NCBI GenBank assembly: GCA_023634235.1
Contig: JAMKCF010000137.1
Coordinates: 62,001 to 126,000 of the forward strand
From: Pisaster brevispinus
Taxonomy: Eukaryota > Echinodermata > Asteroidea > Forcipulatida > Asteriidae
Direction of reading: 5' to 3'
DNA length: 64,000 bases
Part shown: positions 24,501-39,000 of the stretch, one piece after another
Position numbering within the stretch: position 1 is the first letter of the stretch
Layout: every line of letters begins with the position of its first letter
Made by a program: the position numbers and the translations under genes
Notes under the pieces: generated by a model
Told to the model about the DNA's origin: nothing
What the model saw: the letters and a program-made list of their open reading frames with translations, nothing else
Database searches by the model: none

Positions 24501-25010
24501 AGTCCAAGAGGAACACCCTTACCCAATCACAACATTATAGTTAAGTGTCTAGCCTCGACATCACTCATCCAAGTCACTACTAGTCCAAAAGGAACACCCT
24601 AACCAAATCACAACATTATAGTTAAGTGTCGTGCCTCAACATCACTCAACCAAGTCACTACTAGTCCAAGAGGAACACCCTAACCCAATCACAGCATTAT
24701 AGTTAAGTGTCATGCCTCAACGTCACTCATCCAAGTCACTACTAGTCCAAAAGGAACACCCTAACCCAATCACAACATTATAGTTAACATGGTTAAGTGT
24801 CATGCCTCAACATCAGTCATCCAAGTCACTACTAGTCCAAGAGGAACACCCTAACCCAATCACAACATTACAGTTAAGTGTCATGCCTCAACATCACTCA
24901 TTCAAGTCACTACTAGTCCAAGAGGAACACCCTAACCAAATCACAACATTTTAGTTAAGTGTCATGCCTCAACATCACTCATCCAAGTCACTACTAGTCC
25001 AAGAGGAACA
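18550..25010. repeat. Duplicated satellite block with 3731-bp offset
   Basis: Segments of about 2.7 kb at 18550-21280 and 22281-25010 match in monomer order. Private markers are ATAACTCATC at 18771 and 22502, and TAAGTGTCTAGCCTCGACAT at 20811 and 24542; both pairs give 3731. After 21280 and 25010 the copies differ, but a marker GGTTAAATGTCATG recurs near 21564 and 25286 (offset 3722), suggesting a later rearrangement that includes a 9-bp unit difference. Confidence 0.85.
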
Positions 25011-25639
25011 CCCTAACCCAATCACAACATTTTATTTAAGTGCTATGCCTCAACATCACTCATCCAAGTCACTACTTGTCCAAGAGGAACACCCTAACCC
25101 AATCACAACATTGTAGTTAAGTGTCATGCCTCAACATCACTCATCCAAGTCACTACTAGTCGAAGAGGAACACCCTAACCCAATCACAACATTATAGTTA
25201 AGTGTCATGCCTCAACATCACTCATCCAAGTCACTACTAGTCCAAGAGCAACACCGTAACCCAATCACAACATTATAGTTAACATGGTTAAATGTCATGC
25301 CTCAACATCACTCATCCAACTCACTACTAGTCTAAGAGGAACACCCTTACCCAATCACAACATTATAGTTAAGTGTCATGCCTCAACATCACTCATCCAA
25401 CTCACTACTAGTCCAAGAGGAACACCCTAACCCAATCACAACATTGCAGTTAAGTGTCATGCCTCAACATCACTCATTCAAGTCACTACTAGTCTAAGAG
25501 GAACACCCTAACCCAATCACAGCATTATAGTTAAGTGTCATGCCTCAACGTCACTCATCCAAGTCACTACTAGTCCAAGAGCAACACCCTAACCCAATCA
25601 CAACATTATAGTTAACATGGTTAAGTGTCATGCCTCAAC

Positions 25640-28600
25640 ATCAGTCATCCAAGTCACTACTAGTCCAAGAGGAACACCCTAACCCAATCACAACATTACA
25701 GTTAAGTGTCATGCCTCAACATCACTCATTCAAGTCACTACTAGTCCAAGAGGAACACCCTAACCAAATCACAACATTTTAGTTAAGTGTCATGCCTCAA
25801 CATCACTCATCCAAGTCACTACTAGTCCAAGAGGAACACCCTGACCCAACCACAACATTTTAGTTAAGTGTCATGCCTCAACATCACTCATCCAAGTCAC
25901 TACTAGTCCAAGAGGAACACCCTAACCCAATCACAGCATTATAGTTAAGTGTCATGCCTCAACATCACTCATCCAAGTCACTACTAGTCCAAGAGGAACA
26001 CCCTGACCCAATCACAACATTTTAGTTAAGTGTCATGCCTCAACATCACTCATCCAACTCACTACTAGTCCAAGAGGAACACCCTAACCCAATCACAACA
26101 TTGCAGTTAAGTGTCATGCCTCAACATCACTTATCCAAGTCACTACTAGTCCAAGAGGAACACCCTGACCCAATCACAACATTATAGTTAAGTGTCATGC
26201 CTCAACATCACTCATCCAAGTCACTACTAGTCCAAGAGGAACACCCTAACCCAATCACAACATTGAAGTTAAGTGTCATGCCTCAACATCACTCATCCAA
26301 GTCACTACTAGTCCAAGAGCAACACCCTAACCCAATCACAACATTGTAGTTAAGTGTCATGCCTCAACATCACTCATCCAAGTCACTACTAGTCCAAGAG
26401 CAACACCCTATCCAATCACAACATTATAGTTAACATGGTTAAGTGTCATGCTCAACATCACTCATCCAACTCACTACTAGTCTAAGAGGAACACCCTAAC
26501 CCAATCACAACATTACAGTTAAGTGTCATGCCTCAACATCACTCATTCAAGTCACTACTAGTCCAAGAGGAACACCCTAACCAAATCACAACATTTTATT
26601 TAAGTGTTATGCCTCAACATCACTCATCCAAGTCACTACTTGTCCAAGTGGAACACCCTAACCCAATCACAACATTATAGTTAAGTGTCATGCCTCAACA
26701 TCACTCATCCAAGTCACTACTAGTCCAAAAGGAACACCCTAACCCAATCACAACATTATAGTTATCATGGTTAAGTGTCATGCTCAACATCACTCATCCA
26801 ACTCACTACTAGTCTAAGAGGAACACCCTAACCCAATCACAACATTACAGTTAAGTGTCATGCCTCAACATCACTCATTCAAGTCACTACTAGTCCAAGA
26901 GGAACACCCTAACCAAATCACAACATTTTAGTTAAGTGTTATGCCTCAACATCACTTTTCCAAGTCACTACTAGTCCAAGAGGAACACCCTGACCCAATC
27001 ACAACATTATAGTTAAGTGTCATGCCTCAACATCACTCATCCAAGTCACTACTAGTCCAAGAGGAACACCCTAACCCAATCACAACATTGAAGTTAAGTG
27101 TCATGCCTCAACATCACTCATCCAAGTCACTACTAGTCCAAGAGCAACACCCTAACCCAATCACAACATTATAGTTAAGTGTCATGCCTCAACATCACTC
27201 ATCCAAGTCACTACTAGTCCAAAAGGAACACCCTAACCCAATCACAACTTTATAATTATATGTCATGCCTCAACATCACTCATCCAAGTCACTACTAGTC
27301 CAAGAGGAACACTCTAACCCAATCACAACATTATAGTTAAGTGTCATGCCTCAACGTCACTCATCCAAGTCACTACTAGTCCAAGAGCAACACCCTAACC
27401 CAATCACAACATTATAGTTAACATGGTTAAGTGTCATGCTCAACATCACTCATCCAACTCACTACTAGTCCAAAAGGAACACCCTAACCCAATCACAACA
27501 TTATAGTTATCATGGTTAAGTGTCATGCTCAACATCACTCATCCAACTCACTACTAGTCTAAGAGGAACACCCTAACCCAATCACAACATTACAGTTAAG
27601 TGTCATGCCTCAACATCACTCATTCAAGTCACTACTAGTCCAAGAGGAACACCCTAACCCAATCACAACATTACAGTTAAGTGTCATGCCTCAACAACAC
27701 TCATTCAAGTCACTACTAGTCGAAGAGGAACACCCTAACCAAATCACAACATTTTAGTTAAGTGTTATGCCTCAACATCACTCATCCAAGTCACTTCTAG
27801 TCCAAAAGGAACACCCTGACCCAATCACAAAATTATAGTTAAGTGTCATGCCTTAACATCAGTCATCCAAGTCACTACTAGTCCAAGAGGAACACCCTAA
27901 CCCAATCACAACATTACAGTTAAGTGTCATGCCTCAACATCACTCATTCAAGTCACTACTAGTCCAAGAGGAACACCCTAACCAAATCACAACATTTTAG
28001 TTAAGTGTCATGCCTCAACATCACTCATCCAAGTCACTACTAGTCCAAGAGGAACACCCTGACCCAATCACAACATTTTAGTTAAGTGTCATGCCTCAAC
28101 ATCACTCATCCAAGTCACTACTAGTCCAAGAGGAACACCCTAACCCAATCACAGCATTATAGTTAAGTGTCATGCCTCAACATCACTCATCCAAGTCACT
28201 ACTAGTCCAAGAGGAACACCCTGACCCAATCACAACATTTTAGTTAAGTGTCATGCCTCAACATCACTCATCCAACTCACTACTAGTCCAAGAGGAACAC
28301 CCTAACCCAATCACAACCTTGCAGTTAAGTGTCATGCCTCAACATCACTTATCCAAGTCACTACTAGTCCAAGAGGAACACCCTGACCCAATCACAACAT
28401 TATAGTTAAGTGTCATGCCTCAACATCACTCATCCAAGTCACTACTAGTCCAAGAGGAACACCCTAACCCAATCACAACATTGAAGTTAAGTGTCATGCC
28501 TCAACATCACTCATCCAAGTCACTACTAGTCCAAGAGCAACACCCTAACCCAATCACAACATTGTAGTTAAGTGTCATGCCTCAACATCACTCATCCAAG

Positions 28601-30060
28601 TCACTACTAGTCCAAGAGCAACACCCTATCCAATCACAACATTATAGTTAACATGGTTAAGTGTCATGCTCAACATCACTCATCCAACTCACTACTAGTC
28701 TAAGAGGAACACCCTAACCCAATCACAACATTACAGTTAAGTGTCATGCCTCAACATCACTCATTCAAGTCACTACTAGTCCAAGAGGAACACCCTAACC
28801 AAATCACAACATTTTATTTAAGTGTTATGCCTCAACATCACTCATCCAAGTCACTACTTGTCCAAGTGGAACACCCTAACCCAATCACAACATTATAGTT
28901 AAGTGTCATGCCTCAACATCACTCATCCAAGTCACTACTAGTCCAAAAGGAACACCCTAACCCAATCACAACATTATAGTTATCATGGTTAAGTGTCATG
29001 CTCAACATCACTCATCCAACTCACTACTAGTCTAAGAGGAACACCCTAACCCAATCACAACATTACAGTTAAGTGTCATGCCTCAACATCACTCATTCAA
29101 GTCACTACTAGTCCAAGAGGAACACCCTAACCAAATCACAACATTTTAGTTAAGTGTTATGCCTCAACATCACTTTTCCAAGTCACTACTAGTCCAAGAG
29201 GAACACCCTGACCCAATCACAACATTATAGTTAAGTGTCATGCCTCAACATCACTCATCCAAGTCACTACTAGTCCAAGAGGAACACCCTAACCCAATCA
29301 CAACATTGAAGTTAAGTGTCATGCCTCAACATCACTCATCCAAGTCACTACTAGTCCAAGAGCAACACCCTAACCCAATCACAACATTATAGTTAAGTGT
29401 CATGCCTCAACATCACTCATCCAAGTCACTACTAGTCCAAAAGGAACACCCTAACCCAATCACAACTTTATAATTATATGTCATGCCTCAACATCACTCA
29501 TCCAAGTCACTACTAGTCCAAGAGGAACACTCTAACCCAATCACAACATTATAGTTAAGTGTCATGCCTCAACGTCACTCATCCAAGTCACTACTAGTCC
29601 AAGAGCAACACCCTAACCCAATCACAACATTATAGTTAACATGGTTAAGTGTCATGCTCAACATCACTCATCCAACTCACTACTAGTCCAAAAGGAACAC
29701 CCTAACCCAATCACAACATTATAGTTATCATGGTTAAGTGTCATGCTCAACATCACTCATCCAACTCACTACTAGTCTAAGAGGAACACCCTAACCCAAT
29801 CACAACATTACAGTTAAGTGTCATGCCTCAACATCACTCATTCAAGTCACTACTAGTCCAAGAGGAACACCCTAACCCAATCACAACATTACAGTTAAGT
29901 GTCATGCCTCAACAACACTCATTCAAGTCACTACTAGTCGAAGAGGAACACCCTAACCAAATCACAACATTTTAGTTAAGTGTTATGCCTCAACATCACT
30001 CATCCAAGTCACTTCTAGTCCAAAAGGAACACCCTGACCCAATCACAACATTATAGTTAA
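25640..30060. repeat. Tandem duplication of 2218 bp within the satellite
   Basis: Copies at about 25640-27857 and 27858-30060. The rare ACCCTATCC deletion variant lies at 26405 and 28623, and TCAACAACAC at 27691 and 29909; both differ by 2218. The CAGTCATCC variant sits at the head of each copy. Confidence 0.85.
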
Positions 30061-33000
30061 GTGTCATGCCTTAACATCACTCATCCAAGTCACTACTAGT
30101 CCAAGAGGAACACCCTAACCCAATCACAACATTGTAGTTAAGTGTCATGCCTCAACATCACTCATCCAAGTCACTACTAGTCCAAGAGCAACACCTTAAT
30201 CCAATCACAACATTATAGTTAACATGGTTAAGTGTCATGCTCAACATCACTCATTCAAGTCACTACTAGTCCAAGAGGAACACCCTAACCAAATCACAAC
30301 ATTTTAGTTAAGTGTTATGCCTCAACATCACTCATCGAAGTCACTACTTGTCCAAGAGGAACACCCTGACCCAATCACAACATTACAGTTAAGTGTCATG
30401 CCTCAACATCACTCATTCAAGTCACTACTAGTCCAAGAGGAACACCCTAACCAAATCACAACATTTTAGTTAAGTGTTATGCCTCAACATCACTCATCCA
30501 AGTCACTACTTGTCCAAGAGGAACACCCTGACCCAATCACAACATTATAGTTAAGTGTCATGCCTCAACATCACTCATCCAAGTCACTACTAGTCCAAGA
30601 GGAACACCCTAACCCCATCACAACATTATAGATATGTGTCATGCCTCAACATCACTCATCCAAGTCACTGCTAGTCGAAGAGGAACACCCTAACCCAATC
30701 ACAACATTATAGTTAAGTGTCATGCCTCAACATCACTTATCCAAGTCACTACTAGTCCAAGAGGAACACCCTGACCCAATCACAACATTATAGTTAAGTG
30801 TCATGCCTCAACATCACTCATCCAAGTCACTACTAGTCCAAGAGGAACACCCTAACCCAATCACAACATTGAAGTTAAGTGTCATGCCTCAACATCACTC
30901 ATCCAAGTCACTACTAGTCCAAGAGCAACACCCTAACCCAATCACAACATTGTAGTTAAGTGTCATGCCTCAACATCACTCATCCAAGTCACTACTAGTC
31001 CAAGAGCAACACCCTATCCAATCACAACATTATAGTTAACATGGTTAAGTGTCATGCTCAACATCACTCATCCAACTCACTACTAGTCTAAGAGGAACAC
31101 CCTAACCCAATCACAACATTACAGTTAAGTGTCATGCCTCAACATCACTCATTCAAGTCACTACTAGTCCAAGAGGAACACCCTAACCAAATCACAACAT
31201 TTTATTTAAGTGTTATGCCTCAACATCACTCATCCAAGTCACTACTTGTCCAAGTGGAACACCCTAACCCAATCACAACATTATAGTTAAGTGTCATGCC
31301 TCAACATCACTCATCCAAGTCACTACTAGTCCAAAAGGAACACCCTAACCCAATCACAACATTATAGTTATCATGGTTAAGTGTCATGCTCAACATCACT
31401 CATCCAACTCACTACTAGTCTAAGAGGAACACCCTAACCCAATCACAACATTACAGTTAAGTGTCATGCCTCAACATCACTCATTCAAGTCACTACTAGT
31501 CCAAGAGGAACACCCTAACCAAATCACAACATTTTAGTTAAGTGTTATGCCTCAACATCACTTTTCCAAGTCACTACTAGTCCAAGAGGAACACCCTGAC
31601 CCAATCACAACATTATAGTTAAGTGTCATGCCTCAACATCACTCATCCAAGTCACTACTAGTCCAAGAGGAACACCCTAACCCAATCACAACATTGAAGT
31701 TAAGTGTCATGCCTCAACATCACTCATCCAAGTCACTACTAGTCCAAGAGCAACACCCTAACCCAATCACAACATTATAGTTAAGTGTCATGCCTCAACA
31801 TCACTCATCCAAGTCACTACTAGTCCAAAAGGAACACCCTAACCCAATCACAACTTTATAATTATATGTCATGCCTCAACATCACTCATCCAAGTCACTA
31901 CTAGTCCAAGAGGAACACTCTAACCCAATCACAACATTATAGTTAAGTGTCATGCCTCAACGTCACTCATCCAAGTCACTACTAGTCCAAGAGCAACACC
32001 CTAACCCAATCACAACATTATAGTTAACATGGTTAAGTGTCATGCTCAACATCACTCATCCAACTCACTACTAGTCCAAAAGGAACACCCTAACCCAACC
32101 ACAACATTATAGTTATCATGGTTAAGTGTCATGCTCAACATCACTCATCCAACTCACTACTAGTCTAAGAGGAACACCCTAACCCAATCACAACATTACA
32201 GTTAAGTGTCATGCCTCAACATCACTCATTCAAGTCACTACTAGTCCAAGAGGAACACCCTAACCCAATCACAACATTACAGTTAAGTGTCATGCCTCAA
32301 CAACACTCATTCAAGTCACTACTAGTCGAAGAGGAACACCCTAACCAAATCACAACATTTTAGTTAAGTGTTATGCCTCAACATCACTCATCCAAGTCAC
32401 TTCTAGTCCAAAAGGAACACCCTGACCCAATCACAACATTATAGTTAAGTGTCATGCCTTAACATCACTCATCCAAGTCACTACTAGTCCAAGAGGAACA
32501 CCCTAACCCAATCACAACATTGTAGTTAAGTGTCATGCCTCAACATCACTCATCCAAGTCACTACTAGTCCAAGAGCAACACCTTAATCCAATCACAACA
32601 TTATAGTTAACATGGTTAAGTGTCATGCTCAACATCACTCATTCAAGTCACTACTAGTCCAAGAGGAACACCCTAACCAAATCACAACATTTTAGTTAAG
32701 TGTTATGCCTCAACATCACTCATCGAAGTCACTACTTGTCCAAGAGGAACACCCTAACCCAATCACAACATTGAAGTTAAGTGTCATGCCTCAACATCAC
32801 TCATCCAAGTCACTACTAGTCCAAGAGCAACACCCTAACCCAATCACAACATTGTAGTTAAGTGTCATGCCTCAACATCACTCATCCAAGTCACTACTAG
32901 TCCAAGAGCAACACCCTATCCAATCACAACATTATAGTTAACATGGTTAAGTGTCATGCTCAACATCACTCATCCAACTCACTACTAGTCTAAGAGGAAC

Positions 33001-36000
33001 ACCCTAACCCAATCACAACATTACAGTTAAGTGTCATGCCTCAACATCACTCATTCAAGTCACTACTAGTCCAAGAGGAACACCCTAACCAAATCACAAC
33101 ATTTTATTTAAGTGTTATGCCTCAACATCACTCATCCAAGTCACTACTTGTCCAAGTGGAACACCCTAACCCAATCACAACATTATAGTTAAGTGTCATG
33201 CCTCAACATCACTCATCCAAGTCACTACTAGTCCAAAAGGAACACCCTAACCCAATCACAACATTATAGTTATCATGGTTAAGTGTCATGCTCAACATCA
33301 CTCATCCAACTCACTACTAGTCTAAGAGGAACACCCTAACCCAATCACAACATTACAGTTAAGTGTCATGCCTCAACATCACTCATTCAAGTCACTACTA
33401 GTCCAAGAGGAACACCCTAACCAAATCACAACATTTTAGTTAAGTGTTATGCCTCAACATCACTTTTCCAAGTCACTACTAGTCCAAGAGGAACACCCTG
33501 ACCCAATCACAACATTATAGTTAAGTGTCATGCCTCAACATCACTCATCCAAGTCACTACTAGTCCAAGAGGAACACCCTAACCCAATCACAACATTGAA
33601 GTTAAGTGTCATGCCTCAACATCACTCATCCAAGTCACTACTAGTCCAAGAGCAACACCCTAACCCAATCACAACATTATAGTTAAGTGTCATGCCTCAA
33701 CATCACTCATCCAAGTCACTACTAGTCCAAAAGGAACACCCTAACCCAATCACAACTTTATAATTATATGTCATGCCTCAACATCACTCATCCAAGTCAC
33801 TACTAGTCCAAGAGGAACACTCTAACCCAATCACAACATTATAGTTAAGTGTCATGCCTCAACGTCACTCATCCAAGTCACTACTAGTCCAAGAGCAACA
33901 CCCTAACCCAATCACAACATTATAGTTAACATGGTTAAGTGTCATGCTCAACATCACTCATCCAACTCACTACTAGTCCAAAAGGAACACCCTAACCCAA
34001 TCACAACATTATAGTTATCATGGTTAAGTGTCATGCTCAACATCACTCATCCAACTCACTACTAGTCTAAGAGGAACACCCTAACCCAATCACAACATTA
34101 CAGTTAAGTGTCATGCCTCAACATCACTCATTCAAGTCACTACTAGTCCAAGAGGAACACCCTAACCCAATCACAACATTACAGTTAAGTGTCATGCCTC
34201 AACAACACTCATTCAAGTCACTACTAGTCGAAGAGGAACACCCTAACCAAATCACAACATTTTAGTTAAGTGTTATGCCTCAACATCACTCATCCAAGTC
34301 ACTTCTAGTCCAAAAGGAACACCCTGACCCAATCACAACATTATAGTTAAGTGTCATGCCTTAACATCACTCATCCAAGTCACTACTAGTCCAAGAGGAA
34401 CACCCTAACCCAATCACAACATTGTAGTTAAGTGTCATGCCTCAACATCACTCATCCAAGTCACTACTAGTCCAAGAGCAACACCTTAATCCAATCACAA
34501 CATTATAGTTAACATGGTTAAGTGTCATGCTCAACATCACTCATTCAAGTCACTACTAGTCCAAGAGGAACACCCTAACCAAATCACAACATTTTAGTTA
34601 AGTGTTATGCCTCAACATCACTCATCGAAGTCACTACTTGTCCAAGAGGAACACCCTGACCCAATCACAACATTACAGTTAAGTGTCATGCCTCAACATC
34701 ACTCATTCAAGTCACTACTAGTCCAAGAGGAACACCCTAACCAAATCACAACATTTTAGTTAAGTGTTATGCCTCAACATCACTCATCCAAGTCACTACT
34801 TGTCCAAGAGGAACACCCTGACCCAATCACAACATTATAGTTAAGTGTCATGCCTCAACATCACTCATCCAAGTCACTACTAGTCCAAGAGGAACACCCT
34901 AACCCCATCACAACATTATAGATATGTGTCATGCCTCAACATCACTCATCCAAGTCACTGCTAGTCGAAGAGGAACACCCTAACCCAATCACAACATTAT
35001 AGTTAAGTGTCATGCCTCAACATCACTTATCCAAGTCACTACTAGTCCAAGAGGAACACCCTGACCCAATCACAACATTATAGTTAAGTGTCATGCCTCA
35101 ACATCACTCATCCAAGTCACTACTAGTCCAAGAGGAACACCCTAACCCAATCACAACATTGAAGTTAAGTGTCATGCCTCAACATCACTCATCCAAGTCA
35201 CTACTAGTCCAAGAGCAACACCCTAACCCAATCACAACATTGTAGTTAAGTGTCATGCCTCAACATCACTCATCCAAGTCACTACTAGTCCAAGAGCAAC
35301 ACCCTATCCAATCACAACATTATAGTTAACATGGTTAAGTGTCATGCTCAACATCACTCATCCAACTCACTACTAGTCTAAGAGGAACACCCTAACCCAA
35401 TCACAACATTACAGTTAAGTGTCATGCCTCAACATCACTCATTCAAGTCACTACTAGTCCAAGAGGAACACCCTAACCAAATCACAACATTTTATTTAAG
35501 TGTTATGCCTCAACATCACTCATCCAAGTCACTACTTGTCCAAGTGGAACACCCTAACCCAATCACAACATTATAGTTAAGTGTCATGCCTCAACATCAC
35601 TCATCCAAGTCACTACTAGTCCAAAAGGAACACCCTAACCCAATCACAACATTATAGTTATCATGGTTAAGTGTCATGCTCAACATCACTCATCCAACTC
35701 ACTACTAGTCTAAGAGGAACACCCTAACCCAATCACAACATTACAGTTAAGTGTCATGCCTCAACGTCACTCATCCAAGTCACTACTAGTCCAAGAGCAA
35801 CACCCTAACCCAATCACAACATTATAGTTAACATGGTTAAGTGTCATGCTCAACATCACTCATCCAACTCACTACTAGTCCAAAAGGAACACCCTAACCC
35901 AACCACAACATTATAGTTATCATGGTTAAGTGTCATGCTCAACATCACTCATCCAACTCACTACTAGTCTAAGAGGAACACCCTAACCCAATCACAACAT

Positions 36001-39000
36001 TACAGTTAAGTGTCATGCCTCAACATCACTCATTCAAGTCACTACTAGTCCAAGAGGAACACCCTAACCCAATCACAACATTACAGTTAAGTGTCATGCC
36101 TCAACAACACTCATTCAAGTCACTACTAGTCGAAGAGGAACACCCTAACCAAATCACAACATTTTAGTTAAGTGTTATGCCTCAACATCACTCATCCAAG
36201 TCACTTCTAGTCCAAAAGGAACACCCTGACCCAATCACAACATTATAGTTAAGTGTCATGCCTTAACATCACTCATCCAAGTCACTACTAGTCCAAGAGG
36301 AACACCCTAACCCAATCACAACATTGTAGTTAAGTGTCATGCCTCAACATCACTCATCCAAGTCACTACTAGTCCAAGAGCAACACCTTAATCCAATCAC
36401 AACATTATAGTTAACATGGTTAAGTGTCATGCTCAACATCACTCATTCAAGTCACTACTAGTCCAAGAGGAACACCCTAACCAAATCACAACATTTTAGT
36501 TAAGTGTTATGCCTCAACATCACTCATCGAAGTCACTACTTGTCCAAGAGGAACACCCTAACCCAATCACAACATTGAAGTTAAGTGTCATGCCTCAACA
36601 TCACTCATCCAAGTCACTACTAGTCCAAGAGCAACACCCTAACCCAATCACAACATTGTAGTTAAGTGTCATGCCTCAACATCACTCATCCAAGTCACTA
36701 CTAGTCCAAGAGCAACACCCTATCCAATCACAACATTATAGTTAACATGGTTAAGTGTCATGCTCAACATCACTCATCCAACTCACTACTAGTCTAAGAG
36801 GAACACCCTAACCCAATCACAACATTACAGTTAAGTGTCATGCCTCAACATCACTCATTCAAGTCACTACTAGTCCAAGAGGAACACCCTAACCAAATCA
36901 CAACATTTTATTTAAGTGTTATGCCTCAACATCACTCATCCAAGTCACTACTTGTCCAAGTGGAACACCCTAACCCAATCACAACATTATAGTTAAGTGT
37001 CATGCCTCAACATCACTCATCCAAGTCACTACTAGTCCAAAAGGAACACCCTAACCCAATCACAACATTATAGTTATCATGGTTAAGTGTCATGCTCAAC
37101 ATCACTCATCCAACTCACTACTAGTCTAAGAGGAACACCCTAACCCAATCACAACATTACAGTTAAGTGTCATGCCTCAACATCACTCATTCAAGTCACT
37201 ACTAGTCCAAGAGGAACACCCTAACCAAATCACAACATTTTAGTTAAGTGTTATGCCTCAACATCACTTTTCCAAGTCACTACTAGTCCAAGAGGAACAC
37301 CCTGACCCAATCACAACATTATAGTTAAGTGTCATGCCTCAACATCACTCATCCAAGTCACTACTAGTCCAAGAGGAACACCCTAACCCAATCACAACAT
37401 TGAAGTTAAGTGTCATGCCTCAACATCACTCATCCAAGTCACTACTAGTCCAAGAGCAACACCCTAACCCAATCACAACATTATAGTTAAGTGTCATGCC
37501 TCAACATCACTCATCCAAGTCACTACTAGTCCAAAAGGAACACCCTAACCCAATCACAACTTTATAATTATATGTCATGCCTCAACATCACTCATCCAAG
37601 TCACTACTAGTCCAAGAGGAACACTCTAACCCAATCACAACATTATAGTTAAGTGTCATGCCTCAACGTCACTCATCCAAGTCACTACTAGTCCAAGAGC
37701 AACACCCTAACCCAATCACAACATTATAGTTAACATGGTTAAGTGTCATGCTCAACATCACTCATCCAACTCACTACTAGTCCAAAAGGAACACCCTAAC
37801 CCAATCACAACATTATAGTTATCATGGTTAAGTGTCATGCTCAACATCACTCATCCAACTCACTACTAGTCTAAGAGGAACACCCTAACCCAATCACAAC
37901 ATTACAGTTAAGTGTCATGCCTCAACATCACTCATTCAAGTCACTACTAGTCCAAGAGGAACACCCTAACCCAATCACAACATTACAGTTAAGTGTCATG
38001 CCTCAACAACACTCATTCAAGTCACTACTAGTCGAAGAGGAACACCCTAACCAAATCACAACATTTTAGTTAAGTGTTATGCCTCAACATCACTCATCCA
38101 AGTCACTTCTAGTCCAAAAGGAACACCCTGACCCAATCACAACATTATAGTTAAGTGTCATGCCTTAACATCACTCATCCAAGTCACTACTAGTCCAAGA
38201 GGAACACCCTAACCCAATCACAACATTGTAGTTAAGTGTCATGCCTCAACATCACTCATCCAAGTCACTACTAGTCCAAGAGCAACACCTTAATCCAATC
38301 ACAACATTATAGTTAACATGGTTAAGTGTCATGCTCAACATCACTCATTCAAGTCACTACTAGTCCAAGAGGAACACCCTAACCAAATCACAACATTTTA
38401 GTTAAGTGTTATGCCTCAACATCACTCATCGAAGTCACTACTTGTCCAAGAGGAACACCCTGACCCAATCACAACATTACAGTTAAGTGTCATGCCTCAA
38501 CATCACTCATTCAAGTCACTACTAGTCCAAGAGGAACACCCTAACCAAATCACAACATTTTAGTTAAGTGTTATGCCTCAACATCACTCATCCAAGTCAC
38601 TACTTGTCCAAGAGGAACACCCTGACCCAATCACAACATTATAGTTAAGTGTCATGCCTCAACATCACTCATCCAAGTCACTACTAGTCCAAGAGGAACA
38701 CCCTAACCCCATCACAACATTATAGATATGTGTCATGCCTCAACATCACTCATCCAAGTCACTGCTAGTCGAAGAGGAACACCCTAACCCAATCACAACA
38801 TTATAGTTAAGTGTCATGCCTCAACATCACTTATCCAAGTCACTACTAGTCCAAGAGGAACACCCTGACCCAATCACAACATTATAGTTAAGTGTCATGC
38901 CTCAACATCACTCATCCAAGTCACTACTAGTCCAAGAGGAACACCCTAACCCAATCACAACATTGAAGTTAAGTGTCATGCCTCAACATCACTCATCCAA

